Positions 39,556-48,607 are shown, counted from the stretch's first letter. The stretch is 64,000 nucleotides of DNA from Paenibacillus polygoni (GCF_030263935.1 NZ_CP127162.1:4616001-4680000); one strand, 5' to 3'. Notes: generated by a model from the letters alone, not told the origin. Program-made: numbers and translations.

Positions 39556-40776
39556 ATGGATTTACTAAGCGGCAAATTGTACTGGCCGACCACCGTGACG
39601 AATCCTGCATCTTACCCGCCGCTGACCGAGGATGTTGTATGTGATGTACTCGTAATTGGCGGGGGGAGTTCGGGAGCACAATCTGCCTATCTTCTTGCCA
39701 AAGAAGGTTTGAAGGTTGTCGTGGTAGACCAGCGGCGAATTGGCGAGGGCAGTTCCAGTACGAACACAGCGCTGATCCAATATGCAGGTGATAAAAGCTT
39801 TGTTTCCCTTGCCAATACATTCGGGGAAGAAATAGCAGCCAGGCATCTGAAGCTATGTGAGCAGGCCATTCATGATATTGAAACGACATGCAGTCAATTG
39901 CCGGTAGATGCTGATTTTGTTCGCAGGGACAGCCTGTATTATGCAAGTTACGAGAAAGATATCCCCGCTCTCGAACAGGAGCTTAACCTGCTTACCAAAT
40001 ACGGGTTTCATGTGGATCGCTGGGATGAAGAGAAAATAAGCAGCCACTTTCCTTTTCGTAAACAAGCAGCACTTTACTACTATGATGATGCAGAGATGAA
40101 TCCGCTAAAATTCATTTATGGACTTCTTGAAGCAGTAGAAAAGATGGGCGGTAAAGTATGGGCTGAGACTCAGGTTACCGGACATCGTTTTGAAGAGGAT
40201 TCTGCTGTCTTTTATACGAAGAATCGGCATCAGATCAAAGCAAAACATGTAATCATTGCTGCTGGATATGAGAATCAAGAATTTAAAGTAGAAAAAAATG
40301 CAGTTATCAACAGTTCCTATGCTGTTATTACTACGCCTGTACCCGATTTATCCAGTTGGTATAAACGGGCGCTTATATGGGAGACAGCCCGTCCGTATAT
40401 CTACCTTCGAACTACACCAGATGATCGGGTTATTATCGGCGGAATGGATAAGGATACTGCCTATGCCTCTACTCGAGACTCGAAGATTCTTCATACCCGC
40501 GATAAGCTGATGAAAGAACTTTTTAAGCTCTTCCCTAATCTTCAGGCAGAACCTGAATTTTATCTGGGCGCCTTTTATGGTGGAACTCATGATGGACTGC
40601 CGATAATAGGACAATACGAGGAGTATCCTCACTGTTATGTCATTATGGGTTATGGAGATAACGGAACCGTGTATAATGCCGTGCTGTCTCGTATTTTGCG
40701 TGATGTCATTGTGAAAGGCTCTAATCCCGATCTTGGAATCTATCTTCAAAATAGACCCCAAGTAAATGAAACATGA
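39556..40776 (+). CDS. FAD-dependent DAO-type oxidoreductase, paralogue 2
   Basis: A 406-residue flavoprotein closely similar to the one at 35624-36838: same N-terminal MDLxSGxLYWPTTV, FAD motif LVIGGGSSGAQSAYLLAKEG, STNTALIQYAGDKS and GYGDNGTVYNA near the C-terminus. Divergence is spread along the length, with both copies intact, so this is an established duplication rather than a recent one. The ATG at 39556 has AGGAGG about 12 bases upstream. It follows the DUF4097 gene by 90 bases without an obvious terminator and might be read through from the PadR operon. Substrate unknown; oxidase or dehydrogenase of a small amine or hydroxy acid is the family-level guess. Confidence 0.85.
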   Translation: MDLLSGKLYWPTTVTNPASYPPLTEDVVCDVLVIGGGSSGAQSAYLLAKEGLKVVVVDQRRIGEGSSSTNTALIQYAGDKSFVSLANTFGEEIAARHLKLCEQAIHDIETTCSQLPVDADFVRRDSLYYASYEKDIPALEQELNLLTKYGFHVDRWDEEKISSHFPFRKQAALYYYDDAEMNPLKFIYGLLEAVEKMGGKVWAETQVTGHRFEEDSAVFYTKNRHQIKAKHVIIAAGYENQEFKVEKNAVINSSYAVITTPVPDLSSWYKRALIWETARPYIYLRTTPDDRVIIGGMDKDTAYASTRDSKILHTRDKLMKELFKLFPNLQAEPEFYLGAFYGGTHDGLPIIGQYEEYPHCYVIMGYGDNGTVYNAVLSRILRDVIVKGSNPDLGIYLQNRPQVNET

Positions 40777-40796
40777 TTTCCTTAGATTTTTACCTC

Positions 40797-40818
40797 CCTC
40801 TGGCTAGTTAGTCAGAGG
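40797..40818 (+). terminator. Hairpin after DAO paralogue 2
   Basis: Stem CCTCTG/CAGAGG with inner CTA/TAG, followed by TTCTTTCT. Moderate terminator. Confidence 0.6.
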
Positions 40819-40887
40819 TTCTTTCTGATTTCCACCGATTTATTTTGTATAATTTGTCTTATATATAACTATAGGGAGGCGAATCAA

Positions 40888-41817
40888 TTGACGAATCATA
40901 CAAAACTCGGTAAATCAGATCTTTATGTAAATCCAATTGGACTTGGAGCAAACGCAGTGGGAGGGCATAACTTATACCCCAACCTGAATGAAGAACAGGG
41001 TAAGGAAGTCGTTCGCACAGCTATTCAGAATGGAGTGAATCTCCTCGATACCGCATTTATTTATGGCCCTGGACGTTCTGAAGAACTGACCGGTCAGGTG
41101 ATCAAGGAGCTCAAAGCTCGCGACCAGGTCGTGATTGCCACAAAAGGTGCCCATGATGAGAACAATAATTATAAACCAAACAACAAACCAGAATTCCTAA
41201 AAAAACAGGTCGAAGACAGCCTTAAACGTCTACAAACGGATTACATAGACCTCTATTATATTCATTTTCCAGATGAGCATACTCCCAAAGATGAAGCGGT
41301 AGGTATGTTACGGCGTCTAAAAGACGAGGGGAAAATTCGCGCCATCGGTGTATCTAACTTCTCGATCGACCAGCTTAAAGAAGCAAATAAAGATGGTTAT
41401 GTTGATGTACTTCAATCCGAATATAATCTTTTAAATCGGGAAGTAGAGAAAGAGATTCTCCCTTATACAGCAGCAAATCAAATTACCTTTATTCCGTATT
41501 TCCCACTGGTATCAGGACTTCTCGCAGGTAAATACAATAAAGACACTACATTCGATGATCTCAGAAAAAACAATCCACAGTTTCAAGGGGAGCAGTTTGT
41601 GAGAAACTTGGACAAAGTCGAGCAGCTTCGTACGATGGCAGATGCTAAGCAGGTTGAAGTCGCTCATCTGGTTCTCGCCTGGTATCTTACTCAGCCGTCT
41701 GTAGATGCACTCATTCCAGGTGCGAAACGTCCAGAACAAGTGGTTAATAACTTAAACGCCCTTGATGTGAAACTATCCCAAGCAGAAATTACGGAGATTG
41801 GTCAGATCTTCTCCTAA
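40888..41817 (+). CDS. Aldo/keto reductase (IolS/YhdN-like)
   Basis: A 309-residue NADPH-dependent reductase of the aldo/keto reductase superfamily (AKR11-like). Catalytic residues lie in [11 protein letters not shown] (Asp, Tyr), IATKGAHDE (Lys) and [11 protein letters not shown] (His). The C-terminal cofactor site is [16 protein letters not shown]. It reduces aldehydes or ketones; the physiological substrate is unknown. The start is TTG 40888 with GGGAGG eight bases upstream, giving [15 protein letters not shown], the normal family N-terminus. A good TATAAT lies about 35 bases upstream. It ends in a GC-rich terminator and is monocistronic. Confidence 0.92.
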   Translation: MTNHTKLGKSDLYVNPIGLGANAVGGHNLYPNLNEEQGKEVVRTAIQNGVNLLDTAFIYGPGRSEELTGQVIKELKARDQVVIATKGAHDENNNYKPNNKPEFLKKQVEDSLKRLQTDYIDLYYIHFPDEHTPKDEAVGMLRRLKDEGKIRAIGVSNFSIDQLKEANKDGYVDVLQSEYNLLNREVEKEILPYTAANQITFIPYFPLVSGLLAGKYNKDTTFDDLRKNNPQFQGEQFVRNLDKVEQLRTMADAKQVEVAHLVLAWYLTQPSVDALIPGAKRPEQVVNNLNALDVKLSQAEITEIGQIFS

Positions 41818-41848
41818 TGATTCTTTTCTTAAATCATATTCAATATAG

Positions 41849-41878
41849 AAAACAGTGCGGTGCAGCGCGCTGTTTTTT
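41849..41878 (+). terminator. Terminator after the aldo/keto reductase
   Basis: Stem AAAACAG/CTGTTTT with inner GCG/CGC, followed by TTTTTTATTTG on the plus strand. Confidence 0.85.
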
Positions 41879-42031
41879 ATTTGTCATAAAACGATAGCGT
41901 CCTTAATATAATAGAATTTACAATCATGAGTTTCATAAATTAATAAGTGGAACGTATTTATTTTTTTGCTTATGAGATGTTTATAATGACTCCCACCTCA
42001 CCTCTCCATCAATTGTAAAGGAGTGTTATCT

Positions 42032-42310
42032 ATGTCCCAGCGGATCGGTACCGTAGACCATTTGTTCACCCTTGCCTACAGAAAGTTATTCTCACGCTAC
42101 AAAATCCAGCTTTATGCCTCTCATAATGAAGAGGATTTCCATAAGAAAATCTTAAATCTCAACGCCCACTATATCGATTACAAGACTCATATTGTGGACA
42201 CGAGCAAACAGAAGTCCTCTTCTACAGCCAATACCCTATATGAGATTTATGTCAAAAAAAAGGATCACTCCCTTGCAGAGCTCGCCATGAATACAGCAGC
42301 ACACCGGTAA
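42032..42310 (+). CDS. Small conserved-looking protein of unknown function
   Basis: 92 residues that I do not recognise. It is a hydrophilic, probably soluble alpha/beta protein (SQRIGTVDHLFTLAYRKLF, then NEEDFHKKILNLNAHYIDY, KTHIVDTSKQ, YEIYVKKKDHSLAELAMN). There is no signal peptide, cysteine or membrane segment. ATG 42032 is preferred, with AAAGGAG eight bases upstream; the frame opens at a GTG nine bases earlier. Codon use looks ordinary for the window. It lies alone between two terminators, so it has its own promoter. The DHxxxxA and Lys/His-rich character gives no functional clue. Confidence 0.7.
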   Translation: MSQRIGTVDHLFTLAYRKLFSRYKIQLYASHNEEDFHKKILNLNAHYIDYKTHIVDTSKQKSSSTANTLYEIYVKKKDHSLAELAMNTAAHR

Positions 42311-42362
42311 CCAATAAAAGAGGATGAATTCATTCGGGTGCTCGAATGTCTGATTCAAAAAC

Positions 42363-42398
42363 CAAAGAACCTTATCCACATGTGGATAAGGTTCTTTG
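42363..42398. terminator. Perfect 36-bp palindromic terminator containing two DnaA boxes
   Basis: A perfect 36-base palindrome between converging genes. Its centre is TTATCCACA (42372-42380) joined head to head with its complement TGTGGATAA (42381-42389), each a perfect DnaA-box consensus. The outer arms are CAAAGAACC and GGTTCTTTG. There is a near-box TTATCCCCA at 42419-42427. It probably terminates transcription in both directions; DnaA binding is possible but unproven. Confidence 0.8.
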
Positions 42399-42431
42399 AT
42401 TATCTATATATACACAGGTTATCCCCATTAT

Positions 42432-43502
42432 TCACTTCGGGTGCATTTTGAAGATGAGGAACAGATCGTTGTAATGAGCAAGCATTCGTTTGCCCAGGTT
42501 ATCGTACACCTCAAGTTTCTCCGTCAATTCCTCATTTGGATAGAAACGTTCATCACTTGAAACTTCTTCGGGAAGAAGTTCTAGTGCACCCGCATTTGGT
42601 GTGGAGTAACCAACATACTCTGCATTACGTGCAGCATGCTCTGGATCTAACATAAAGTTGATAAACTGATGAGCACCTTCTATATTCTTCGCTGTCTTTG
42701 GAATGACCATGTTGTCAAACCATAGATTCGATCCTTCTTCCGGTACCACATAATCGAGCTTCTCATTCTCATCCATAATCTCCGAAGCATCACCCGACCA
42801 AACGAGACCCACTGCACCTTCTTCACCTGCGAGCAGCATCTTAATCTCATCTCCGACGATCGCTTTCACGTTAGGTGTGAGCTTAGACAATTTCGTAAGT
42901 GCTTCTTGCAGATGCTCTTCGTTTGTATCATTTAGAGAGTAATGCAGACTGTTTAGGCCCATGCCGATTACTTCACGTGCTCCGTCCACGAGCAGGATCT
43001 GATTCTTCAGACTTGGGTCCCACAGATCGTCCCAACTCTTAAATGTAAGGTCCGTTAATTCTGGATTAAATACAATCCCGACCGTTCCCCAGAAATAAGG
43101 AATCGAATACTTGTTACCTTCATCGAAAGAGAGATTCAGGAACCTTTCATCGATATACTTAAGGTTTGGTATTTTTGAATGATCGAGAGGGATCAGCAGA
43201 TCCTCCTCTTTCATTTTGCTGATTGCATATTCCGAAGGAATCACGACATCATACGTCGTTCCTCCTTGCTGGATTTTGGTCATCATCGCCTCATTCGAGT
43301 CAAACGTCTGATAAACGACCTTCATCCCGCTTTCTTCCTCAAACTCAGCGATCAGTTCGGGGTCAATGTAATCACCCCAGTTATAGATGGTCAGAGTATT
43401 ACCTCCAGAATATCCTTCACTAGAATTCAGTACCGAGGTAAGATACATGAGGCCAAAAGCCACGATCAGCACAAGACTAAAGGTCTGTACCAGCTGCTTC
43501 AT
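42432..43502 (-). CDS. potD: Polyamine ABC transporter substrate-binding protein
   Basis: A 356-residue extracellular binding protein of the PotD/PotF family for spermidine or putrescine. A hydrophobic N-terminal signal segment (LVQTFSLVLIVAFGLMYLTSV) precedes the mature TLTIYNWGDYIDPELIAEFE, the standard PotD opening. There is no lipobox cysteine, so it may be held by an uncleaved signal anchor. Later family features are YDVVIPSEYAISKM, NSLHYSLNDTNEEHL and NMVIPKTAKNIEGAHQFINF. The start ATG overlaps the potC stop by four bases. It is last in the order potA-potB-potC-potD and ends near the palindromic terminator. Ligand choice between spermidine and putrescine is not certain. Confidence 0.93.
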   Translation of the reverse strand: MKQLVQTFSLVLIVAFGLMYLTSVLNSSEGYSGGNTLTIYNWGDYIDPELIAEFEEESGMKVVYQTFDSNEAMMTKIQQGGTTYDVVIPSEYAISKMKEEDLLIPLDHSKIPNLKYIDERFLNLSFDEGNKYSIPYFWGTVGIVFNPELTDLTFKSWDDLWDPSLKNQILLVDGAREVIGMGLNSLHYSLNDTNEEHLQEALTKLSKLTPNVKAIVGDEIKMLLAGEEGAVGLVWSGDASEIMDENEKLDYVVPEEGSNLWFDNMVIPKTAKNIEGAHQFINFMLDPEHAARNAEYVGYSTPNAGALELLPEEVSSDERFYPNEELTEKLEVYDNLGKRMLAHYNDLFLIFKMHPK

Positions 43503-44302
43503 GGTCTCAGCCCCTTTCCTTGCAGCTTGTTGTTACGTGTATTGATAAAGTAGTAACCTACTACCAGAATAATGGTCAGTAAGAACAACAGCGTCGATAA
43601 AGCATTAATGGACAGGGATACCCCTTGTCTTGCTCTCGAGTAAATCTCTATCGACAGCGTTGAGAATCCATTCCCGGTAACAAAGAAAGTAACGGCGAAA
43701 TCGTCCAGTGAATAGGTCAGGGCCATAAAGAATCCAGCAAAAATTCCTGGCTTTACAAAAGGTAAAATAACTTTTGTCAGCACCTGCCAACTCGATGCAC
43801 CGAGATCACGTGCCGCATCAATAAGCGTTGGACTCATCTCTTGCAGCTTAGGCAGTACCATGATTACGACAATCGGTACACTAAATGCAATATGTGATAA
43901 GAGTACCGAGGTGAATCCTAATTGAATCCCCAGCATCGTAAAGAAGATGAGGAAGGATGCACCGATAATTACATCCGGACTTACAATGAGTACATTGTTT
44001 AAAGACAGCAGGGTGTTCTTGTTACGTTTACGGCGAACCTGATGAATCGCTAGAGCACCAGCCACGCCCAGGATTGTCGAAGCCACCGCAGACAGAAGTG
44101 CGATCACAAAGGTATTCAGCACAATAATCAGCAGCCGCGTATCCGCAAATACTTCCTCGTACCACTCCAGAGTGAAGCCTTCAAAGTTCTGCATGGTTCC
44201 GCCACTATTGAATGAATAGTAGATCAGGTAAAGAATCGGCATGTACAAAATGGCAAAAACAATAAACAGATATACATTTGACAGCTTACTATTTCTTCCC
44301 AT
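43499..44302 (-). CDS. potC: Polyamine ABC transporter permease
   Basis: A 267-residue inner-membrane permease with six hydrophobic helices and the EAA-loop signature for ATPase contact ([22 protein letters not shown], around residue 170-190). The N-terminus has VYLFIVFAILYMPILYLI and the FEGFTLEWYEEVF periplasmic loop typical of PotC. ATG 44302 is chosen over the longer frame to 44347, because it is the family start and follows GGGGTG. It overlaps potB by 14 bases and potD by 4, so translation is coupled throughout the operon. Confidence 0.93.
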   Translation of the reverse strand: MGRNSKLSNVYLFIVFAILYMPILYLIYYSFNSGGTMQNFEGFTLEWYEEVFADTRLLIIVLNTFVIALLSAVASTILGVAGALAIHQVRRKRNKNTLLSLNNVLIVSPDVIIGASFLIFFTMLGIQLGFTSVLLSHIAFSVPIVVIMVLPKLQEMSPTLIDAARDLGASSWQVLTKVILPFVKPGIFAGFFMALTYSLDDFAVTFFVTGNGFSTLSIEIYSRARQGVSLSINALSTLLFLLTIILVVGYYFINTRNNKLQGKGLRP

Positions 44303-45110
44303 GAGGTACACCCCGCTTTCCACGCCCGCTAATAAACATGATGGCAATCATAATAATGATGAGGAAGACGGCAATCGTTGCTCCCATTCCCCAATCTTGT
44401 GTTACTAAGAAATGCTGTTCAATTGCGGTCCCCAGGGTAATTACCCGGTTACCGGCAATTAGTCTTGTAATCATAAACAGAGACAAAGCCGGAATAAACA
44501 CAGCTTGAATTCCCGAACGCACTCCGCCTAGTGTCAGTGGAAAAATAACGCGCCGGAATGTGGTCCATGAAGAAGCCCCCAGATCTCGAGCTGCATAGAT
44601 AAGGGAAGGATTCAGCTCTTCAAGCGCATTAAAGATCGGCAGAATCATAAACGGAATAAAGATATATACCGATACAAAAACAAAGCTAAAATCCGTAAAT
44701 AGAATCTGCTGCGTACCAATCCCAATCGTTTCGAGTATGGCATTAGCAAATCCGTACGTACCAAACAGGCCGATAAATGCGTAAGCTTTAAGCAAAAGAT
44801 TAATCCAGCTTGGCAAAATAACGAGTAACAACCATAACTGTTTATGTTTGGTTTTCGTAAGTAAATAAGCTGTTGGATACGAAATGAGCAGTGCAAACAC
44901 AGTAATGAGCAGTGCATACCAGAATGAGCTTAGTGTCATTTTCAGATATACAGGTGTAAAGAATTTGATATAATTCTCAAACGTAAATTGACCTTCTACA
45001 TTGAAGAAGGAGTAATACACAATTAACAGAATCGGAGCAACGACGAAGAAAATGATCCAAAACATGTAAGGGATCAGGTAGAAGTTGCGGTTCTTTAAAC
45101 TACGATTCAT
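44289..45110 (-). CDS. potB: Polyamine ABC transporter permease
   Basis: A 273-residue membrane permease, partner of PotC. About six transmembrane helices begin at [24 protein letters not shown], and the EAA loop is [22 protein letters not shown]. It forms a heterodimeric channel with PotC that moves polyamines inward, energised by PotA. It overlaps potA by 11 bases and potC by 14. Start ATG 45110. The C-terminus is short and basic ([12 protein letters not shown]). Confidence 0.93.
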   Translation of the reverse strand: MNRSLKNRNFYLIPYMFWIIFFVVAPILLIVYYSFFNVEGQFTFENYIKFFTPVYLKMTLSSFWYALLITVFALLISYPTAYLLTKTKHKQLWLLLVILPSWINLLLKAYAFIGLFGTYGFANAILETIGIGTQQILFTDFSFVFVSVYIFIPFMILPIFNALEELNPSLIYAARDLGASSWTTFRRVIFPLTLGGVRSGIQAVFIPALSLFMITRLIAGNRVITLGTAIEQHFLVTQDWGMGATIAVFLIIIMIAIMFISGRGKRGVPHGKK

Positions 45111-46254
45111 GATTTACCTCTTGAACCTTACCCTCTGAAGACTTCTGTGCATCCTCAACATTGGATTCATAAGATTCCAGACGTTTATCAAATTCTTCTT
45201 CGGTTTCACCAAAGCGCATAACATGAATGGCTTCTGGATCAAAATAAAGACCGATTCTTTCCCCAACGGTAGCCCGCTTCGTAGAATGTACAAGCCATTC
45301 GTTGCCCATATCATCGTAACTTGAAATTTCATAGTGTACGCCGCGGAATAACTGAGAGTCTACCCGTACTTGGAGTTTTCCTCGCTCAGGTGTTGTAATC
45401 TCAAGATCCTCTGGGCGAATAACAATCTCAATCGGTTCGTCAGGTCTAAGCCCTTGGTCAACGCACTCATACGTCTTCCCTGCAAACTCAACTAAGAAAT
45501 CTTGTTTCATTTTTCCTGAGACAATGTTGGATTCCCCGATAAAATCAGCTACAAATCGGTTAATCGGTTCATCGTAGATATCAAGTGGTGTTCCGCTTTG
45601 CTGAATGACCCCTTCGTTGAGTACGAAGATTTCATCAGACATCGCAAGTGCTTCTTCCTGATCATGAGTTACAAAAATAAAAGTGATACCCAGACGTTGC
45701 TGAAGTTCGCGCAGCTCATACTGCATCTCGGTGCGAAGTTTGAGGTCAAGCGCAGACAAAGGCTCGTCCAGCAGAATGATCTCTGGTTCATTAACGATAG
45801 CCCGGGCAATTGCTACCCGCTGACGTTGACCGCCAGACATTTCAGTAATCTCCCGGTTTCCGTATCCAGCCAGATTGACAAAACGAAGAGCGTTCTCCAC
45901 TTTCTCTTTGATCTCTGCATTCTTCATCTTTTTGATCCGCAGCCCAAATGCTACGTTCTCAAATACATTCAGATGCGGGAATAATGCATAGTCCTGAAAT
46001 ACGGTGTTGACCTGACGTTCATGTGCAGGAACACGGTTAATAATTTTGCCATTAAAATAAATATTTCCTTCGGAAGGCTCCGTAAAGCCTGCAATCAGCC
46101 GAAGGATCGTAGTTTTGCCGCATCCTGATGGACCCAGCAGCGTATAAAATTTACCGCGTTCGATTTCAAAGCTGACCGATTTAAGGATGGGATCATCCTC
46201 GTCATATCGTTTTGTCACGCTTTCGAACCGGATAATGGAGTCTTGGTTTATCAT
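45100..46254 (-). CDS. potA: Polyamine ABC transporter ATP-binding protein
   Basis: A 384-residue ATPase: Walker [10 protein letters not shown] (about residues 38-46), Q loop [10 protein letters not shown], signature MSGGQRQR, Walker [13 protein letters not shown] and the switch His in FVTHDQEEA. The C-terminal TOBE regulatory domain ([11 protein letters not shown], then [14 protein letters not shown]) fits PotA/MalK-type ATPases. An acidic, Ser/Glu-rich C-terminal extension of about 40 residues is present. It is the first gene of potABCD; the ATG at 46254 follows GGAGG at 12 bases. A promoter with TTGCGC-16-TATAAT lies about 100 bases upstream. Confidence 0.94.
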   Translation of the reverse strand: MINQDSIIRFESVTKRYDEDDPILKSVSFEIERGKFYTLLGPSGCGKTTILRLIAGFTEPSEGNIYFNGKIINRVPAHERQVNTVFQDYALFPHLNVFENVAFGLRIKKMKNAEIKEKVENALRFVNLAGYGNREITEMSGGQRQRVAIARAIVNEPEIILLDEPLSALDLKLRTEMQYELRELQQRLGITFIFVTHDQEEALAMSDEIFVLNEGVIQQSGTPLDIYDEPINRFVADFIGESNIVSGKMKQDFLVEFAGKTYECVDQGLRPDEPIEIVIRPEDLEITTPERGKLQVRVDSQLFRGVHYEISSYDDMGNEWLVHSTKRATVGERIGLYFDPEAIHVMRFGETEEEFDKRLESYESNVEDAQKSSEGKVQEVNHES

Positions 46255-46350
46255 ATGATAGAAAAACCTCCTTTTTCAGGGGATTACCTTGCGCCTTCTA
46301 GTTCATTTAAGCATATTACTGCAGATCCGTTCGGGCACATGTCGCAACTT

Positions 46351-46378
46351 ATTATATAGAAATCATCTAATTGCGCAA
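46351..46378 (-). promoter_or_regulatory. Promoter of the potABCD operon
   Basis: On the minus strand TTGCGC (46373-46378), 16-base spacer, TATAAT (46351-46356). GTTGCG occurs at the -35 and again just downstream of the -10 (GTTGCGACATG), a possible direct-repeat operator. Confidence 0.6.
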
Positions 46379-46514
46379 CCCATTTTTTTATCATTCTATG
46401 AAGTTTACTTCTTTCTTCGATATTTTATCCCGGGCATATTTCCAATATTATATTTATCGCCCAATAAACGGAATAAAAGCCGTATCTATAAACTTCAAAT
46501 TTATCGTTACTTCC

Positions 46515-46557
46515 GCAAAAAAGCATCTCCTAAGGTTTTATTGACCTCTGAGATGCT
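46515..46557 (-). terminator. Terminator after nos
   Basis: Stem AGCATCTC/GAGATGCT (46522-46529 with 46550-46557) and inner AGGT/ACCT, followed on the minus strand by TTTTTTGCG. Confidence 0.85.
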
Positions 46558-46638
46558 CTGGTCCTTGCTCTATATATTGTACCATTTCGTATTCACTTAG
46601 CCTACGATTCTATGAATTTACCAAAAAAACAAAATATT

Positions 46639-47820
46639 TTATCCATGAAAAGGACACTTAGCGACAGCAGGATTTGCTTCTTCCTTCTGACTGGACGCCT
46701 TCTCCGAAAGGTTGTCATCCTGATTTTTCGTGTAAGGTGCTGGTTGATGAAAGAAATTGGGCTTTTTCACTTGATTCGAATAGGACTTATGAAAAATATG
46801 TGTCGTCGCCGGAGACAATGGCGGAATAAGCCAGGTCCAATTTCCGGTCACTTCTCTGCCGGCCGCAGCTTCCTTCTCTTCAAACTTTGAGAGATGATTG
46901 GCAGCCGTATGATGGTCCACGATGCTGACGCCGCTCTTCCGGAAGGAGTGAAGCACCGCGATATTCAGTTCCACGAGTGCCTTATCCCGCCAAAGGCTTG
47001 CTTCACTTGTTGTATCCAGCCCCATAACCTTTGCCATAGCGGGAAGTTTATTATAACGGAAAGGGTCCGCTAGATTTCTTGCTCCGATCTCCGTTCCCAT
47101 ATACCATCCATTAAAAGGAGATGCCGGATACTGAATCCCCCCAATCTCCAGCCTCATATCGGAAATCATAGGTACCGCATACCATCTAAGACCAAGCGAC
47201 TCCATCTGAGGATAATCAGGATGTTCGATGTCCACTTCCATGATCAGATCCTTCGGTATCGGTACATACACAGGCTTACGGCCTGCTACTTCTATGACAA
47301 GCGGAAGCACATCGTAATCCGTACCCCTGCCTTGCCAGCCGAGTTTCATTGCTTCTTTGGTGAAGGCGACGGAAGCCGGATCCCCCACTATACCGCTGCT
47401 CGTTTCATAACCAGCATAACGAATGAGCTGATGGTTCCAGATGCGGACTGGATCGACTCCTTCCGGCGTTCTTGGAGCAAAAAGAGTAAGCAAAGGAATC
47501 ACTTTCCCGTGATTGGTAGCTGTACGGATATGCTGAAATAAACACTCGGCAACCTCTTCTGCAGTCCCTGCCTCTCTCGCATCTACAAGCCGTATGGATT
47601 GCCACGATAATCGTCCTATACAGCGATTACTGTTACGCCATGCCAACTTAATCCCATACTCAAGCTCCTGCTGGGTATGTCTATACGTACCTGAATCTTC
47701 TATTTCCCGCTGAATGTCAAGAAGCCGGGCTTCTGCCGCTTCACGGCGAAGACCCAGCTCCTCATAACAAGTGTATATAAATGTGCTTGCTTCTTGCCAC
47801 ATATCATGTGTATTTGTCAT
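46639..47820 (-). CDS. nos: Nitric oxide synthase oxygenase
   Basis: A 393-residue bacterial NOS oxygenase that converts arginine to citrulline and NO, using flavodoxin or other reductases supplied in trans. The haem-thiolate Cys67 lies in AWRNSNRCIGR. The substrate and pterin region is recognisable in FNGWYMGTEIGARNL (binding Glu) and GNWTWLIPPLSP. Bacillar NOS proteins are about 360 residues; this one has an extra C-terminal segment of about 35 residues, Lys/Gln/Glu-rich and ending AKCPFHG, which is unusual. ATG 47820 follows GGAG at nine bases; the frame to 47850 has no site. It is monocistronic with its own terminator. NO protects against oxidative stress in bacilli, and dps is adjacent. 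Confidence 0.95.
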   Translation of the reverse strand: MTNTHDMWQEASTFIYTCYEELGLRREAAEARLLDIQREIEDSGTYRHTQQELEYGIKLAWRNSNRCIGRLSWQSIRLVDAREAGTAEEVAECLFQHIRTATNHGKVIPLLTLFAPRTPEGVDPVRIWNHQLIRYAGYETSSGIVGDPASVAFTKEAMKLGWQGRGTDYDVLPLVIEVAGRKPVYVPIPKDLIMEVDIEHPDYPQMESLGLRWYAVPMISDMRLEIGGIQYPASPFNGWYMGTEIGARNLADPFRYNKLPAMAKVMGLDTTSEASLWRDKALVELNIAVLHSFRKSGVSIVDHHTAANHLSKFEEKEAAAGREVTGNWTWLIPPLSPATTHIFHKSYSNQVKKPNFFHQPAPYTKNQDDNLSEKASSQKEEANPAVAKCPFHG

Positions 47821-47977
47821 ACCGATAATCTCCTCATAATAACGCGTCATACCAGAGAACTCGTCCTAAACTCAGGAGAACGAATGGATTATTTCCATTA
47901 TACGGTTCGACTGCTTACAAAACCATCATATGAGTCATATGTTCACTTTATATTCACCTAATCGAGAGTTTAGCTAC

Positions 47978-48454
47978 TTATTTGCCAAGAAAAGCATTAA
48001 GCATCCAAATATGTTTTTGCAGCGTTTCTTGGTTGCCAATCATCAGATCAGCTGTGCTGTCATCACCGATTTCTTCGGCTGCTTCTTTAGCTTCTTCGAG
48101 CACTTCAACCATAGTCGTAAAGTCTTCAACCAAAGCCTGAACCATTTGTTCTGCTGTTTTGCTGCCCCCTGCTTCTTGAATTGGAGAAAGACTCAGATGT
48201 TCTTTCAGTGTAGCAACCGGAGAACCGCCAATAGCAAGCAAGCGTTCTGCTACAACATCCATATGTCCTGTTACTTCGTTATAGAATTCTTCAAATTTCT
48301 CATGCAGGGTGAAGAAGTGAGTTCCTTTTACATACCAGTGAAAGTTATGAAGTTTTGTGTATAGCACAGACCATCCAGCGATTTGCCGATTTAATGCATC
48401 ATGTAGTTTTTGCACACCTTGTGATTGGTTGGTTTGATTGGTTTGAGTTGTCAT
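47978..48454 (-). CDS. dps: Dps family DNA-binding ferritin-like protein
   Basis: A 158-residue Dps/MrgA protein that stores iron, consumes H2O2 and compacts DNA as a dodecamer. The inter-subunit ferroxidase ligands are visible in LYTKLHNFHWYVKG (His), FFTLHEKFEEFYNEVTGHMD (His, Asp, Glu). The N-terminus is a Gln/Thr/Asn-rich flexible tail (MTTQTNQTNQSQG). The start ATG at 48454 follows AAGGAGATCTTA. A 7-1-7 operator like the one before katA lies about 140 bases upstream next to a TATAAT, supporting PerR control. Monocistronic. Confidence 0.95.
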   Translation of the reverse strand: MTTQTNQTNQSQGVQKLHDALNRQIAGWSVLYTKLHNFHWYVKGTHFFTLHEKFEEFYNEVTGHMDVVAERLLAIGGSPVATLKEHLSLSPIQEAGGSKTAEQMVQALVEDFTTMVEVLEEAKEAAEEIGDDSTADLMIGNQETLQKHIWMLNAFLGK

Positions 48455-48576
48455 ATTAAGATCTCCTTTTTATTTGAAAATGTAATCGAATCAATTCCAA
48501 AGACTATTGGCTTATGAAATGGATTCAAGTAAGTAATAAACAATGTTGATTTAGTGATACTTGTCATAGACTTTTA

Positions 48577-48607
48577 ATTATACGCTTTTAATTTAGACTT
48601 AATCTAA
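48577..48607 (-). promoter_or_regulatory. dps promoter with candidate PerR box
   Basis: TTAGACT-T-AATCTAA (48593-48607) differs by one base from the perfect katA operator. A minus-strand TATAAT lies at 48577-48582, so the box overlaps the -35 region and would block RNA polymerase. Confidence 0.72.

Larger units (their letters stand above)
46255..46638. other. 384-base intergenic region between potA and nos
   Basis: Holds the pot promoter and an about 90-base leader in its left half and the nos terminator in its right half. Between about 46380 and 46510 I see only AT-rich sequence. No gene. Confidence 0.65.
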
